A DNA stretch of 64,000 bases from assembly GCA_000987045.1 (NCBI GenBank), contig LAKY01000068.1:1-64000 (forward strand). The letters run 5' to 3'. A program made the translations under genes and the position numbers. The notes beneath the pieces are model-generated. The model was not told the origin of the DNA, did no database searches, and was given only the letters and a program-made list of their open reading frames with translations. Of this stretch, positions 53,288 through 63,631 are shown one piece after another; positions within the stretch are counted from its first letter, which is position 1; each line of letters opens with the position of its first letter. The stretch comes from Clostridiales bacterium PH28_bin88. GTDB lineage: Bacteria > Bacillota > PH28-bin88.

Positions 53288-54040
53288 TTATAACCTTAAG
53301 TGATCCAAAATGCTGTACACCGATTGTACCGCCGGCGAATCGGCAGGTAGTGTAAAAAGCGGCTTGCCTTGGACATCGAACTCAGTCACCTTGACGTCCT
53401 GGGGAACACTCCCGATCAGGGTTAACCCAGTCTGCTCGATTTCACCGCGAAGTAACGACAAACTATCTTCGCTGGTCTTCGTAACCACCAAGTAGATATT
53501 GTCTACTTTGGAATTAAGGTTCTTGACTAGATCATGCACCCTTCCCGCCGACCGGACCCCACGGGCTGAGGCGTCACTGATTACAAACATATGCTCCACA
53601 CGGGGAATTGTCCCGCGGCTGATGTGTTCCAGCCCCGCCTCGTTATCCATGACAACGTAATCGTAGTTTTGACTCAACGTCTCGATGGCTTTACGCAGCA
53701 AATCGTTGGGGTAACAGTAACAACCGGGTCCCTGGGGTCCCCCCATCACCAGCAGATCCACATCCTTTGTTTCCACCAAGGCGTGAGACAGCTTGTACTC
53801 AATGAACATGCCCTTGGTCATCCCTTCCGGAATGGCCTTGGGGTCTTTGGTGTCATCCAGGATATCAGCGATTACCGTTTCCACTTTCAACCCCAGGGCT
53901 TCGTTCAAGTTGGCGTTGGGATCGGCGTCCACCGCCAGGATATCCCCCTTCCGCTTTTCAACCAGGTACCTGATCATCAGGGCCGAGAAGGTGGTTTTAC
54001 CTGTTCCGCCTTTTCCCGCTACTGCGATGTGTGTTGCCAT
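53288..54040 (-). CDS. cooC: CooC/AcsF-like nickel insertion ATPase
   Basis: This 250 aa protein begins MATHIAVAGKGGTGKTTFSA (ATG 54040; a GTG three codons earlier lies too close to the AAAGGAG site). It is a MinD/ParA-type ATPase with deviant Walker A GKGGTGKTT, DILAVDADPNANLN, and YCYPNDLLRKAIE (CxC-like metal site region GPGCYCYP). It matures the nickel centre of CODH or ACS, using ATP. Its position between acsV and acsD is the same as in Moorella. Confidence 0.92.
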   Translation of the reverse strand: MATHIAVAGKGGTGKTTFSALMIRYLVEKRKGDILAVDADPNANLNEALGLKVETVIADILDDTKDPKAIPEGMTKGMFIEYKLSHALVETKDVDLLVMGGPQGPGCYCYPNDLLRKAIETLSQNYDYVVMDNEAGLEHISRGTIPRVEHMFVISDASARGVRSAGRVHDLVKNLNSKVDNIYLVVTKTSEDSLSLLRGEIEQTGLTLIGSVPQDVKVTEFDVQGKPLFTLPADSPAVQSVYSILDHLRL

Positions 54041-54072
54041 GATTGCCACAGCTCCTTTCCGTTTGGGCAGGT

Positions 54073-55977
54073 TCAGCCGGTCACCGAAGGGAACAACGCC
54101 AGGTCTGTATGGGGTATGAACAGGGCTGAAACAAATTCGTCCATGAAGGTGGTGCCCAGTGAAAGCTCCAGGTAAGTCATCATCCGTCCGAGATTCTCCG
54201 CCTCCCGGAAGGCATCTTGGGAAAGCAGGGCCAGTTGGGCGCCCTTGACAGAGGTATTGCCGACAAACTCATATTTTTCGGGGGATACGTCCGGCAAGAG
54301 CCCGATTTCCACGGAATCACTGACGTTCAGGTAGTTGCCGAAACCACCGGCGATCAGAATGCGGTCGATAGCGTTGACATCCAATTGCACTGTCTTGAGG
54401 AGGCTCTGAATACCGGCAAACACCGCTCCCTTTGAGCGAATCAGGTTCTTGATATCCGCCTCGGTCAGGACAATATCCTTCCCGCATTCCGTTTCCTGGC
54501 CCCACACCAGCACGAATTCCACATCCTCGTCAGTCCGCCTGAGACGAGGTACCTCCTTGTCCGTATGGAACTTACCCGTGCGGTCAATGAGCCCTACCCG
54601 CCTTAGTTTGGCGATGCAGTCAATCAAACCCGAACCGCAGATGCCAATGGGACGATAGCCTCCAATGGTTTTAACCTCAACCTCGTAAGTACGGGGGTCA
54701 ATCTCCACCCTTTCGATGGCCCCTTTCATGGCCCGCATGCCAAAGGTAATTCCCCCGCCTTCAAAAGCAGGACCGGCAGAACACGCGCATGAGATCAGCC
54801 AATCCTTGTTGCCCAGAACCATTTCCCCATTGGTCCCAATGTCAATAAAAAGAGTTAGTTGTTCTGAATGGGTAATCCTGGTGACAAGAGCTCCGGAAAC
54901 GATATCTCCTCCCACATAGCTGGCCACCGCTGGGAAATTAAGAACCCAGGCGTTGGGGTTGATGTTGATCCCCAGTTCATGGGCCTTCACCGGTGGAAAG
55001 TCGGTAGCCGTGGGGATGTAAGGATCCAGGCGAATGTACTTGGGAGGCAGGCCTAAAAACAGGTGCGCCATGGTGGTGTTACCGGCGGAAACAGCTACAT
55101 GCACGTCCTGCGGAGAAATGCCGTTCCTGGTAAGAAGTTTCTCCGCCAACTGGTTGAGGGTACCAATCACGGCCTGGTGGAGCATCGTCAGCCCATTGGG
55201 TTCAGAGGTGGCATAGATCATCCGGGAGATGACATCGTCCCCGAACCGGGCCTGCTTGTTGTACGTCCCGGCCTTATCGATGACCGCCCCGGTGTGCATG
55301 TCTACCAGGTAGACCACCACAGTGGTAGTGCCGATGTCGATGGCCAGGCCGTAAGCCAAACGCTCCGATCGCCCCGGTTCCAGGTGCACCACTTCCACCA
55401 GGCCGTTATGACAAGCCAGGGTTACAGTCACTGTCCACTCGCCCAAGCGCAGGGTCTCAGCCAGCACCTTGAGATTGCCAAGGTTAATATGCAATTCCCC
55501 GTCAACATGTTTCTTGAGCTCGGTCCGCAACCGTACCCAATCGCTGGTATTCTCCTCCTTTGTAGGAGGCGATAGCTCCAGGTACACCTTTCTACATAAG
55601 GGTTTGAACTCGAACCCTTCCAATAAATCAATTTGCTTTTCCGCCAGTAGCTGGGATTTCTGAATATTGGTCTCCAGGAGCACCTGGTGCTCATCCAGCC
55701 GGGAGTCCTTGGGGATCTCCACCACCACGTTTCCCGCGACAAAAGTCCGGCAGGCCAGTACATGTCCGGTGCGACGCAGGCGGGGAGAAAGATTCCCGTC
55801 CTGCGCCCGTACCTTACCTTGCTTGACCTTGATAGCGCAACGCCCGCAGGTTCCCTCGTTACCGCAAGTACTTTTCAGTTCGATTCCCGCCATGGAAGCG
55901 GCTTGAAACAGACTGACACCTTCATCTACCTGAACCGCTACATCATCGGGATAAAACGTTACCGAATACTTGCCCAT
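54073..55977 (-). CDS. acsV: AcsV/RACo, reductive activator of the corrinoid protein
   Basis: This 634 aa protein has an N-terminal [2Fe-2S] ferredoxin domain (Cys 38, 44, 47, 76), a linker, and a C-terminal ASKHA ATPase. ATPase motifs include GLAIDIGTTTVVVYLVDMHT, SAGNTTMAHLFLGLPP, LFIDIGTNGEMVLGN and ILIAGGFGNYLNVSDSVEIG. It uses ATP to reduce inactive Co(II) corrinoid protein back to Co(I). The gene order (after acsC) is the usual orf7 position. Confidence 0.93.
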   Translation of the reverse strand: MGKYSVTFYPDDVAVQVDEGVSLFQAASMAGIELKSTCGNEGTCGRCAIKVKQGKVRAQDGNLSPRLRRTGHVLACRTFVAGNVVVEIPKDSRLDEHQVLLETNIQKSQLLAEKQIDLLEGFEFKPLCRKVYLELSPPTKEENTSDWVRLRTELKKHVDGELHINLGNLKVLAETLRLGEWTVTVTLACHNGLVEVVHLEPGRSERLAYGLAIDIGTTTVVVYLVDMHTGAVIDKAGTYNKQARFGDDVISRMIYATSEPNGLTMLHQAVIGTLNQLAEKLLTRNGISPQDVHVAVSAGNTTMAHLFLGLPPKYIRLDPYIPTATDFPPVKAHELGININPNAWVLNFPAVASYVGGDIVSGALVTRITHSEQLTLFIDIGTNGEMVLGNKDWLISCACSAGPAFEGGGITFGMRAMKGAIERVEIDPRTYEVEVKTIGGYRPIGICGSGLIDCIAKLRRVGLIDRTGKFHTDKEVPRLRRTDEDVEFVLVWGQETECGKDIVLTEADIKNLIRSKGAVFAGIQSLLKTVQLDVNAIDRILIAGGFGNYLNVSDSVEIGLLPDVSPEKYEFVGNTSVKGAQLALLSQDAFREAENLGRMMTYLELSLGTTFMDEFVSALFIPHTDLALFPSVTG

Positions 55978-56097
55978 TTCTTACCACTCCTAGCGATGGC
56001 TCTAAGCCTTGAAGCGCCGTAGCGCTTTCATCGATTGTACCCATGACTGAGCCAGTTCTCTTTACAAAACGTTCCCGGAAGAAAGAGCCACCCTTGC

Positions 56098-57426
56098 TTA
56101 GGCAAAATTGCTCTTGGCAAAGGGAACGATACCTGATGCTTCCCTGGGCCCCACCATTACGTTCCACCCGCTGGCTTCCTCCAGTTTCCCTTTGAGAACC
56201 GCCACAGAACCGGGGATCACCAGGTTGCGGTGTTTAACCTTCTCTTCCACACCTAACTTCTTCATCACCGCCGCTATCTTATCCGCCTCAAACTTACCGT
56301 CGGCATACGCGGTCAACACAGACAGGCCGTCAGTATCTACCGAAATGATGTAGCTGGGAACACGGCTGGCTTCCACTTCACCCTCCACCGAATAGTAGGT
56401 GAGAGAGAAGTTAGTGGTCACATAGACCGGGGAGTTCTCGTTCGCGGCACCCACCTCATGCAGTTTCTGCTCAACGCGAATAGGTACCTGCGGGTCGGTA
56501 TACACGTTCTGCCGCCAGGACAGCAGCGGTAGAATGTGGGCCTTTTCAGCGGTCTTCAACACCACCACGCTGGCGTACTTGCTGACGTAGTTAACGACCT
56601 GGTTAACCTCCGCCATCGGTTCTTCTTCAGAAGTGAAGGCGATAATCGGGAAACCGAAACTGCGAAAACGTTTTTTGATCGCCAGGCGCCGGATCTGGGT
56701 AAAATCAGCAATCGCCCTGGAGGTTTCCCGCGCGCCAGGATCCAGCACCAGTTGCTTGTGGCCCAGGGCCACGATTTTATCAACCAGTTCAGCTAAAGCA
56801 TTCAGGCCGTCCGCAACCACCGCCAGCGGGCAGTTTTTGGCCTTGGCCAGTTCCGTCATCTTCTCATAGTTTTCACCGTTGGCAGCGTAGATCAGCGGTT
56901 TTTTGTCCGCAACCGCTTCCACGGCGGCGGTCATGGCGTCCACGTCTTCCGAGATCAGCACCAGTGCCTTCTTGGTGCCGGCAACAACCGTCTCCACGGC
57001 TTTCTTGAAGGAAGCCGCATCGCCGGAGGCGTTTTTGACCGCAACAAACTGGGTCTTATACTCCAGGCCCACCCGGTGGAAGGTCAAACCGTTGATCTTT
57101 TCCACCTTGGCGGCTATGTCCTCATTGTCGTTAACCAGGAAAGCCATGGCGGTTTCATGGTAAAACTTCTTGTCGTGCCGGAACAGTTCAGTTTCGTCCC
57201 CCAGTTCGTAGGCAGCTTCCCCTACCCCTACGGTTACCTTGGTGATAGGGGGTGCGGAAGCGGATTCCAGGTTGGCCTTGGCTTCTGCCGTCACATAAGG
57301 ACAGGAGTCCAGGGTGGCCTTACCATTGGCCAGGTTCATGGCGAAAGCCAGGCAGGTGGGGGGTCCGCACTCACCGCAGTTTTTCTTGGGTAGTTGTTTG
57401 TAGATTTCAAGACCAGTCAATCCCAT
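56098..57426 (-). CDS. acsC: Corrinoid iron-sulfur protein large subunit AcsC
   Basis: This 442 aa protein has an N-terminal 4Fe-4S domain with Cys 17, 20, 25 and 42 (NCGECGPPTC, then SCPY), a TIM barrel and a C-terminal B12-binding domain (VPSYIISVDTDGLSVLTAYA, HRNLVIPGSVAVLKGKLEEA, WNVMVGPREASGI). It carries the methyl group on cobalamin to ACS. Confidence 0.95.
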   Translation of the reverse strand: MGLTGLEIYKQLPKKNCGECGPPTCLAFAMNLANGKATLDSCPYVTAEAKANLESASAPPITKVTVGVGEAAYELGDETELFRHDKKFYHETAMAFLVNDNEDIAAKVEKINGLTFHRVGLEYKTQFVAVKNASGDAASFKKAVETVVAGTKKALVLISEDVDAMTAAVEAVADKKPLIYAANGENYEKMTELAKAKNCPLAVVADGLNALAELVDKIVALGHKQLVLDPGARETSRAIADFTQIRRLAIKKRFRSFGFPIIAFTSEEEPMAEVNQVVNYVSKYASVVVLKTAEKAHILPLLSWRQNVYTDPQVPIRVEQKLHEVGAANENSPVYVTTNFSLTYYSVEGEVEASRVPSYIISVDTDGLSVLTAYADGKFEADKIAAVMKKLGVEEKVKHRNLVIPGSVAVLKGKLEEASGWNVMVGPREASGIVPFAKSNFA

Positions 57427-57547
57427 ACTCTTTTGCTCTCCTTTCTCATGGTGGTATTAACGGCTCAATGGCCCTCATCATGGCTAACCCGCTGGCAGCC
57501 GCCATACCAGTTGTCCGCCAGCGGGCTTACCAAGTAGTCGTAACAGT

Positions 57548-59734
57548 CTACATCAGCGGGTCCATGGTCAGGGCAGGGTGCCCCTTCTCTTCCAGGTACG
57601 GCAGGATCTCTTCCGCCGTGGTGCCCACCGTCTCGTCGGCTACCTTGTCAATAAAGTCTTCTCCCAGGCCTTCTTCGATGCTGCGGGCCACAAAGTCTTC
57701 CCGGAGGAATTCTTTCAGCTGCTTGGGCATCCAGGTAATGCGAGCCATCCCGCCGTCCGCGGTGATGAACTTACGGCTGACGATGTAGGTGCGGCCGATA
57801 CCCATGAAACCCGGGGTCTGGGTACCACCGCCCACCATGCCTGCCAGGGTGGAGAAGGTCATCCCCGCCGGGGTCATCCCGCCGTGCTCACGGGTAGTGA
57901 TCATGATCCCGTTAACCTCAGGTACAATGGCCATAATGGCCTCAAAGCAGCCACAAGAAGTCATGGGATTCTCCATCAGGGTATACAGGTTGACGTATTC
58001 CAGGTTGCGGTTGGATGAAGTATACAGGTAGTCGTTCACGCTCTTCCACATACCCTTGACGTCGTCCAGTGCCTCGCCCTTCACGATGGGCTGGTTTGGT
58101 CCCGCGCTGTTGATTTCATAGGAGGCCTTGGCATCCAGCCACGACACCGCACCACACAAACCTACCCGTTCAGGGGTAACAATACAGACATGGTTGGGAG
58201 CGAAGGACTGGCACAGGATGCAGGAATAGAAGGTATCCACCTTATCGTCTGTTAAACCGCGCATCCGGTCATCCCTGGCCTTGTACTTTTCGCGGGCGAT
58301 AGCGATCTTCTCTTCCACCTGGGCGGCATCGGTATAGATGGTTACCTGGACCCGGTCAACGATGGCGGGGAATTCTTCCTTCATCTTGGCGATGAGGAGG
58401 TCGCCGTAGTGTTTGAACCGGAAGCCCTTGGCCACCGCATCTTTACTTACCCTCAACCAGTTAATGGAGCGCTGCCCGGTATGCCACAAGCCCTCGCCGT
58501 AATTGAGGAAGTCGTGAATGCGGCGCTCCAGTACCCCTTCGAAGTCTTCCTGCATCTTGCGGCCGTAAATGTCTACCATGATCCCGATAGGCAGCTTGGA
58601 ACCTTCTTCAATATCGTTGAGGTCGGGACCGATGACTTCGATCTTACCATCAGTAATTTCACTTTCGCCGACGGAACGCACCAGTTCGAAGGCGGTGGTA
58701 CGGCTGCCGCCCATTTCCACGTACATGTCGCCCTTGCGGATGGTTTCGCCCTCAAAGGCCGGGCCGAAGTTGATGGGCAGGTCAATTTCCATCTTGGCCA
58801 GCTTGATGCCGCGGACCTCCATGGCGATCTGGACGATCTTGTCATAGTCGGTCACTGACATGTACCAGTCGGGGATCTGCTCGTCTTCCGCCAGTTCCTG
58901 GTCGGTGAATACCGGGAAACCGACGAAAATACAGCCAAACTCAGCCGCGGTCTTGACTTCGTCCCGCTCGCCCAGGTGCAGGATAAAGGCGCGGATGCGG
59001 CGGCGTTGATAATCCCTGTGCGCTTCCCGCAAGCCGGGGGCGATACCGCCGAACATCATGCCGGCCCTCAAGGCGTAGTTGGCGGCGTGCACCACCTGGG
59101 TGAAGTTGCCAACCGGGAAGGCGATATAGTCCACGCCTAACTTCATGTTTTCTTCCAGCAACTGCTCAATAACCTCGTCAGACAGGAACAGCATGAAGCC
59201 CTTCCCCATCAGGTTGCCGACCAGCTTGGCCAGCTTCTTGGAGTCCTTGGCCCGGCCCAGAATAACAGCTTCGCCGGGGATGGTCCAGTCCACCATCTTG
59301 ATCCCGTATTTCCGCACTACCGGGTCGCCGATGAAGTTGGTCCAGGGCTCTACCGTTTCCACTTCACCCCGGACATAACGCAGGGCCTCGATGATCTCAG
59401 CGGCATACAGGGTCGACTCACCAGCCAGCCGGGCGTTTTCAAAGGTGAGTTCGTGAGGCTTGAAGTTGGCGCGCATGCGGTTCAAGATCGGTGGAAGGTC
59501 GCCCAGCTTGGTTACCTCTTCACCGCTCAAGCACCGGATAACGGGAAGGAAGTAGGCGGTATCAGGGTACTTAACTTCTTTATCCTCGCCGTAGATCCGG
59601 ATAGCCTTGTTTAGAAGGATCTCCGCATAACTCAGAGCGATGATCGCCCCGTTCAAAGCCTGCCTTAACAGTTTTTTGGGTTCTTTACCCTCTGGGATTG
59701 CGCCTTCAAAGATCTTTTCAAAATCCAAAGACAT
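57548..59734 (-). CDS. acsB: Acetyl-CoA synthase AcsB
   Basis: The ATG at 59734 follows GAAAGGAGG, giving 728 aa starting SLDFEKIFEGAIPEGKEPKK, the size of the Moorella subunit. The A-cluster ligands are in CILCQSFAPNHVC, GLCGAVSWLDAKA and CGCFEAIMAIVPEVNG. The enzyme joins CO, the methyl group from AcsCD and CoA into acetyl-CoA. Because the N-terminal helical domain is present, it can form the CODH/ACS channel complex. Confidence 0.97.
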   Translation of the reverse strand: MSLDFEKIFEGAIPEGKEPKKLLRQALNGAIIALSYAEILLNKAIRIYGEDKEVKYPDTAYFLPVIRCLSGEEVTKLGDLPPILNRMRANFKPHELTFENARLAGESTLYAAEIIEALRYVRGEVETVEPWTNFIGDPVVRKYGIKMVDWTIPGEAVILGRAKDSKKLAKLVGNLMGKGFMLFLSDEVIEQLLEENMKLGVDYIAFPVGNFTQVVHAANYALRAGMMFGGIAPGLREAHRDYQRRRIRAFILHLGERDEVKTAAEFGCIFVGFPVFTDQELAEDEQIPDWYMSVTDYDKIVQIAMEVRGIKLAKMEIDLPINFGPAFEGETIRKGDMYVEMGGSRTTAFELVRSVGESEITDGKIEVIGPDLNDIEEGSKLPIGIMVDIYGRKMQEDFEGVLERRIHDFLNYGEGLWHTGQRSINWLRVSKDAVAKGFRFKHYGDLLIAKMKEEFPAIVDRVQVTIYTDAAQVEEKIAIAREKYKARDDRMRGLTDDKVDTFYSCILCQSFAPNHVCIVTPERVGLCGAVSWLDAKASYEINSAGPNQPIVKGEALDDVKGMWKSVNDYLYTSSNRNLEYVNLYTLMENPMTSCGCFEAIMAIVPEVNGIMITTREHGGMTPAGMTFSTLAGMVGGGTQTPGFMGIGRTYIVSRKFITADGGMARITWMPKQLKEFLREDFVARSIEEGLGEDFIDKVADETVGTTAEEILPYLEEKGHPALTMDPLM

Positions 59735-59768
59735 CCTTTTTCCTCCTTTCAGATTCCCAGCCCCTAAT

Positions 59769-61787
59769 TTAGTAGTTCTGGCACAGGGCAGTATCGAACT
59801 TCTCCGCAGTGGCCCGGTGCACACCCAGCTTCCAGGTACGGTACTCCAGGGCGCTGAGGATCTTCTTGGCCGCTACTACAGGATCCATTTCCAGTACAAA
59901 GTTACCGCCGAATACGTCGGAAGCGATTTGCGTCAAAACGCCATAGAGCAGATCGCTGCCTTCAATGGGAGGCATGGTACCAACATGTGTGGGTACACCC
60001 AACGTAACAAACCAAGTACCGATAGCAGCCGCCTTACCGCTCATGGCTTCAGGAGCAGAAGCCACAAAAGGCACTTTTGGTGTATCCACACCCAACTGGT
60101 TGGCCATGTCCATCAACAGGTCCGTAGTCCGGGTATTGTCCACACAGGATCCCATGTGGAAGGCCGGCGGCAGAGGAACTTTTAAATCCGCCTTTTCGCT
60201 GATGCGGGCCAGGAAATTTTTAAGCCCGTGACCGGCATACTTCTCAACGGCGTCACCGCTTAACAGGCCGTGCTTGGCAAAGGCCTGAGCAGAGCAGCCA
60301 GTAGCTACTACAAACACGTCATTCTTCAACAATTCTTTAACTATGGTGATATGATTGTCATCCTGGAAGGTTTTCAGGTTGTTACACCCGCACATATTGA
60401 CAACGCCTTTAATTTCGCCTGCCAGGATGGCGTCGGTGAGGACGCTGATGGGATTTTCGGGGTTAACCGTGGAGAAAAGGCTCAGCAAACTTTCGTAGCT
60501 GAAGCCGGCGATGACTTCATGCTTAACATCGGGAATTTGCACCTTTTTGGCATCACGCTCTTTGAATGCCTCAATGGCTAGACGAATAGTTTTCTTGGCG
60601 TCCGCCAGCGCGTTTTCTGTACGGAAATCAATATGATATGAACCCGGGATCTTCACCAAATTGGTGGTTGTTACAATTCGAGTATGGTAGCATTCAGCCA
60701 CTTGTTTTAGGCCGGGCATGATGCACTGAACATCTACCACCATAGCGTCCACCGCCCCGGTAACAATGGCCAACTCGCTGGAGGCGTAAGAGGTTACCAG
60801 GGGAACTCCTTGCCGCATCAATACTTCGTTACCGGTGCAGCAGATACCCACCAGGTTGATCCCTTCTGCGCCGGCAGCCTTGGCTTCGACTTCCATTTCT
60901 TCGGCAGCCCTTACTACCATTTCACTCAATAGGGGATTATGGCCGTGTAAAGCGATGTTCACTTTCTTGGGGTCAAGGGTCCCCATGTTGGCTTCGGTTT
61001 TAATTGGCTCAGGGGTTCCAAACAGCACGTCCGACAAGTCAGTAGCAATATGCATGCCCGTGAAGTCGCAGAGCGCTACCCGCATAGCACTGAATCCAAG
61101 GTTAATGGGATCATTGTCACAGCCCACGTGGGCCTGAGCAAGCAGGTCTGAAATATTGCCGTGAATACCACTGGGCATCACATCAGTCTGGACAAACTTC
61201 TTGTAACGCCCGTCGGTAATTGTGGACTTGGTCCATAATGTCTCACCGTGACCAGGTAAACCAGCAAAATCTTTCAAAGCCCTTTCAGCCACTTCTTTGG
61301 CAAGTTCTTTAGCTTCTTTACCTACAGTTTCCAGGCCGATCCTTTCAGCCACCCGGCGCAGCTTGTTTTCGTCGGTAATTTGATAGTCAGGTGCTTTACC
61401 TTCAACGGCTTCCAACAGGGTAGTGACAATGTGGCGAGAGTGTTCACAATGGGAGGCAGCTCCGGTAAGAATCAGGGTTCCAACGCTACGGGCTACGATA
61501 GTCCATACGTCCGCACCACAAATACCCCTGCTGCCAGGTCCTTCACCGGCTTTTACCCGGCACGGACCCATAAAGCAAAACTTACAGCAGATTCCTTCAT
61601 ATCCGAAACCGCACTGAGGCTGCTGGGCCAAAAACCTGTCGAAAGCGGTTTCCACGTTTTCCAATTTGGCCTTCTCCAACATTTCCAACGCCGCAGGGTC
61701 GGTAGTACGCTCGCGTTTCTTCCGCTCCACCACCCGCGGAGCCTCTGAAGGCCTACAGGTATGTTCGGAGTCTCTAAATCTCGGCAT
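59769..61787 (-). CDS. acsA: Carbon monoxide dehydrogenase AcsA/CooS
   Basis: The ATG at 61787 after AAGGAGG gives 672 aa. It is preferred to a longer frame. B/D-cluster Cys are in CGFGYEGICCKFCFMGPC (near 58-75). C-cluster ligands are spread over GHNPLLSEMV (His), MCGCNN, VATGCSAQAF and GSCVDNTRTTDLL. The enzyme reduces CO2 to CO (or oxidises CO) and delivers CO to AcsB. It is the first gene of the cluster. Confidence 0.97.
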   Translation of the reverse strand: MPRFRDSEHTCRPSEAPRVVERKKRERTTDPAALEMLEKAKLENVETAFDRFLAQQPQCGFGYEGICCKFCFMGPCRVKAGEGPGSRGICGADVWTIVARSVGTLILTGAASHCEHSRHIVTTLLEAVEGKAPDYQITDENKLRRVAERIGLETVGKEAKELAKEVAERALKDFAGLPGHGETLWTKSTITDGRYKKFVQTDVMPSGIHGNISDLLAQAHVGCDNDPINLGFSAMRVALCDFTGMHIATDLSDVLFGTPEPIKTEANMGTLDPKKVNIALHGHNPLLSEMVVRAAEEMEVEAKAAGAEGINLVGICCTGNEVLMRQGVPLVTSYASSELAIVTGAVDAMVVDVQCIMPGLKQVAECYHTRIVTTTNLVKIPGSYHIDFRTENALADAKKTIRLAIEAFKERDAKKVQIPDVKHEVIAGFSYESLLSLFSTVNPENPISVLTDAILAGEIKGVVNMCGCNNLKTFQDDNHITIVKELLKNDVFVVATGCSAQAFAKHGLLSGDAVEKYAGHGLKNFLARISEKADLKVPLPPAFHMGSCVDNTRTTDLLMDMANQLGVDTPKVPFVASAPEAMSGKAAAIGTWFVTLGVPTHVGTMPPIEGSDLLYGVLTQIASDVFGGNFVLEMDPVVAAKKILSALEYRTWKLGVHRATAEKFDTALCQNY

Positions 61788-62410
61788 GCTTTGAACCTCC
61801 TTGACTAAATGAATTCTTCCACACTCAGCACGGTTGAAGAAACCGTCCGTTTTTGATAACCCTCCCTCCTCAACACCTTCCAATTTTCGTTCACACCAAA
61901 CAATTAAATAGTATCTTTTGGGTCCCGTCTTTCTTTAGGTACTCACGTAGATACGCGCGTTCCCTTCCACCGCGGTATCATAAACCGGCCTTCCGCGAAG
62001 CAAGCCGGCCCAGAAAGGGCTAGTGTTCCTGACGCCTCTTTCCAGAGCCTTCAGAAAGCGAGGAAAATAAGAAACTACACCCCCTTTTCCCTAACCATAC
62101 ATCTTGTCCATACAAGATGAATAACTCACAATCAATTTTTATTCTCCATTATAAAAACAAATCCTTCAGCTTTTTTATGAAAATGGCTTTAATCCATTAG
62201 TGTTTAATTGGTACAAGCTGATGAGACCTCTGTTTTGGAATTTTACGAAATTTTAATGACTTAAATGATAACCGAAGGTATTAGTTCTACATCAACAATA
62301 TTTCTCCTGCAGTTTTTCACCGGTTACCAAATATTTTAAGCTTCCTAACGGGCGATTTTCCAGCTCGAAAGGACGGATTTAGGGGGTAAACGGTTTTTGA
62401 GACCTAATCG
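61788..62410 (-). promoter_or_regulatory. Long leader and promoter region of the acs operon
   Basis: This 620 bp gap has no coding frame that I trust. A/T-rich DNA at 62120-62300 should hold the promoter. A TATAAT at 62148-62153 (minus strand) is a candidate -10 box without a good -35 box at the usual spacing. The implied leader would be about 350 nt. No riboswitch signature was recognised. Confidence 0.45.
62100..62119. promoter_or_regulatory. Operator-like palindrome upstream of acsA
   Basis: CATCTTGT-CCAT-ACAAGATG is a perfect 8-bp inverted repeat. It lies about 30 bp downstream of the candidate -10 box, a normal site for a repressor or for an RNA hairpin. Confidence 0.5.
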
Positions 62411-62438
62411 CAAAAAAACAGGCGCCTACAGGCACCTA
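62411..62438 (-). terminator. Terminator of degV
   Basis: Minus strand: AGGTGCC-TGTA-GGCGCCT (one G-T pair) followed by GTTTTTTT, about 55 bp past the degV stop. Confidence 0.8.
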
Positions 62439-62492
62439 TGTTGCAGTAAGTAAAATCTCACTACTTACATCGAATCATTGACAACCCTTAAA

Positions 62493-63341
62493 TCAAGGGA
62501 CTACAGTGAAAGCCACGCCCAAAGTACCCGGGCCTACATGAGAACCAATAACCGGTCCAACTGAGTCTATTTGCACCGGAAGCCCAGGAAACTTCTCTTC
62601 GATCAAGGCGGCAAGATCCCTCGCTTTGTCAGGCGTGTCCACGTGAATCACAGCCACTCTCAACTTCTCGACAGGCTTTTCGGTACAAAAGTTTACCAGT
62701 TCATCAACAATCTTCGCAAGAGCTTTTGGGCGGGTTCGAACCTTCTCAAAAACACCAATTTCACCTTTAACATAAAGAATTGGTTTGATCTGTAGCAGAG
62801 TCCCTAACAAGGCCTGCGCTCCGCCGATTCGTCCTCCCCGGTGCAGGTACTCGAGGGTATCTACCATAAAAAGAATCCTCAGGTGATGACGCATCACGCT
62901 AATAACCGTCAGAATATCGTCTTTACTAGCCCCCTCAGCAGCCATTCGAGCCGCTTCTCTAACTAAAAATGCCTGGCCGGAGGAGGTTACTAAGGAATCG
63001 TAAACTGTCACATCCAATTCAGGAAGCATGCCCGCCGCCGTTTTGGCAGAATTAAAAGTACCACTAATCCCTGCAGATAAATGGATAGAAATAATCTCTG
63101 CGCCGGGTTCGGCGATCCGTTGATATGCTTCGACAAAATCTCCCGCGGACGGTTGGGATGTCGTGGGAACCCCCCCACCCCGCAGCAGTTGGTAAAACTC
63201 CTCGTTTGTATAAGTCTCTCCTTCTTTAAAGCTTTCATTCCGGAAATTGACTACCAGTGGCACTACAATAATGCCGTTTTCCTCCACTTCCCTTTCCGAC
63301 AAGTAAGCAGTACTATCGGTAACAATTCTTACCCGGCTCAT
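62493..63341 (-). CDS. degV: DegV-family fatty-acid-binding protein
   Basis: The ATG at 63341, after GGAGGG, gives 282 aa starting SRVRIVTDSTAYLSEREVEE. The family motifs are present: VPLVVNFRNESFKEGETYTN, PTTSQPSAGDFVEAYQ, IISIHLSAGISGTFNSAKTA and VDTLEYLHRGGRIGGAQALL. DegV/FakB-like proteins bind a fatty acid and can pass it to a kinase for phospholipid synthesis. No fakA is in the window. It is a single-gene unit between the acs leader and the tRNA cluster. Confidence 0.9.
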   Translation of the reverse strand: MSRVRIVTDSTAYLSEREVEENGIIVVPLVVNFRNESFKEGETYTNEEFYQLLRGGGVPTTSQPSAGDFVEAYQRIAEPGAEIISIHLSAGISGTFNSAKTAAGMLPELDVTVYDSLVTSSGQAFLVREAARMAAEGASKDDILTVISVMRHHLRILFMVDTLEYLHRGGRIGGAQALLGTLLQIKPILYVKGEIGVFEKVRTRPKALAKIVDELVNFCTEKPVEKLRVAVIHVDTPDKARDLAALIEEKFPGLPVQIDSVGPVIGSHVGPGTLGVAFTVVP

Positions 63342-63479
63342 CCATTTCCCTCCGCTCTGGGCCTTATTTGCCACTTTTATCTTAGTTGATCCAAAACACG
63401 GTGTCAAGGTTTCCAGAAAATTACCGTTGTCCGCTATTGACGCTTCAATCTTTTTTGGCTATAATTTATTTTGTCACTT

Positions 63480-63556
63480 CGGGGTGTAGCGCAGCTTGGT
63501 AGCGCACTTGGTTTGGGACCAAGGTGTCGGGGGTTCAAATCCCTCCACCCCGACCA
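63480..63556 (+). tRNA. tRNA-Pro (TGG)
   Basis: Acceptor CGGGGTG pairs with CACCCCG; the anticodon stem CTTGG/CCAAG holds the loop TTTGGGA with anticodon TGG. T-arm GTTCAAAT and encoded CCA are present. Confidence 0.97.
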
Positions 63557-63631
63557 GTTGAGAAGTGGGAAGTGTGAAGTTGGAAATGAGGTCTTTCTCA
63601 CCTCCAACCTCCCACCTCTAACGTCGCAGAT

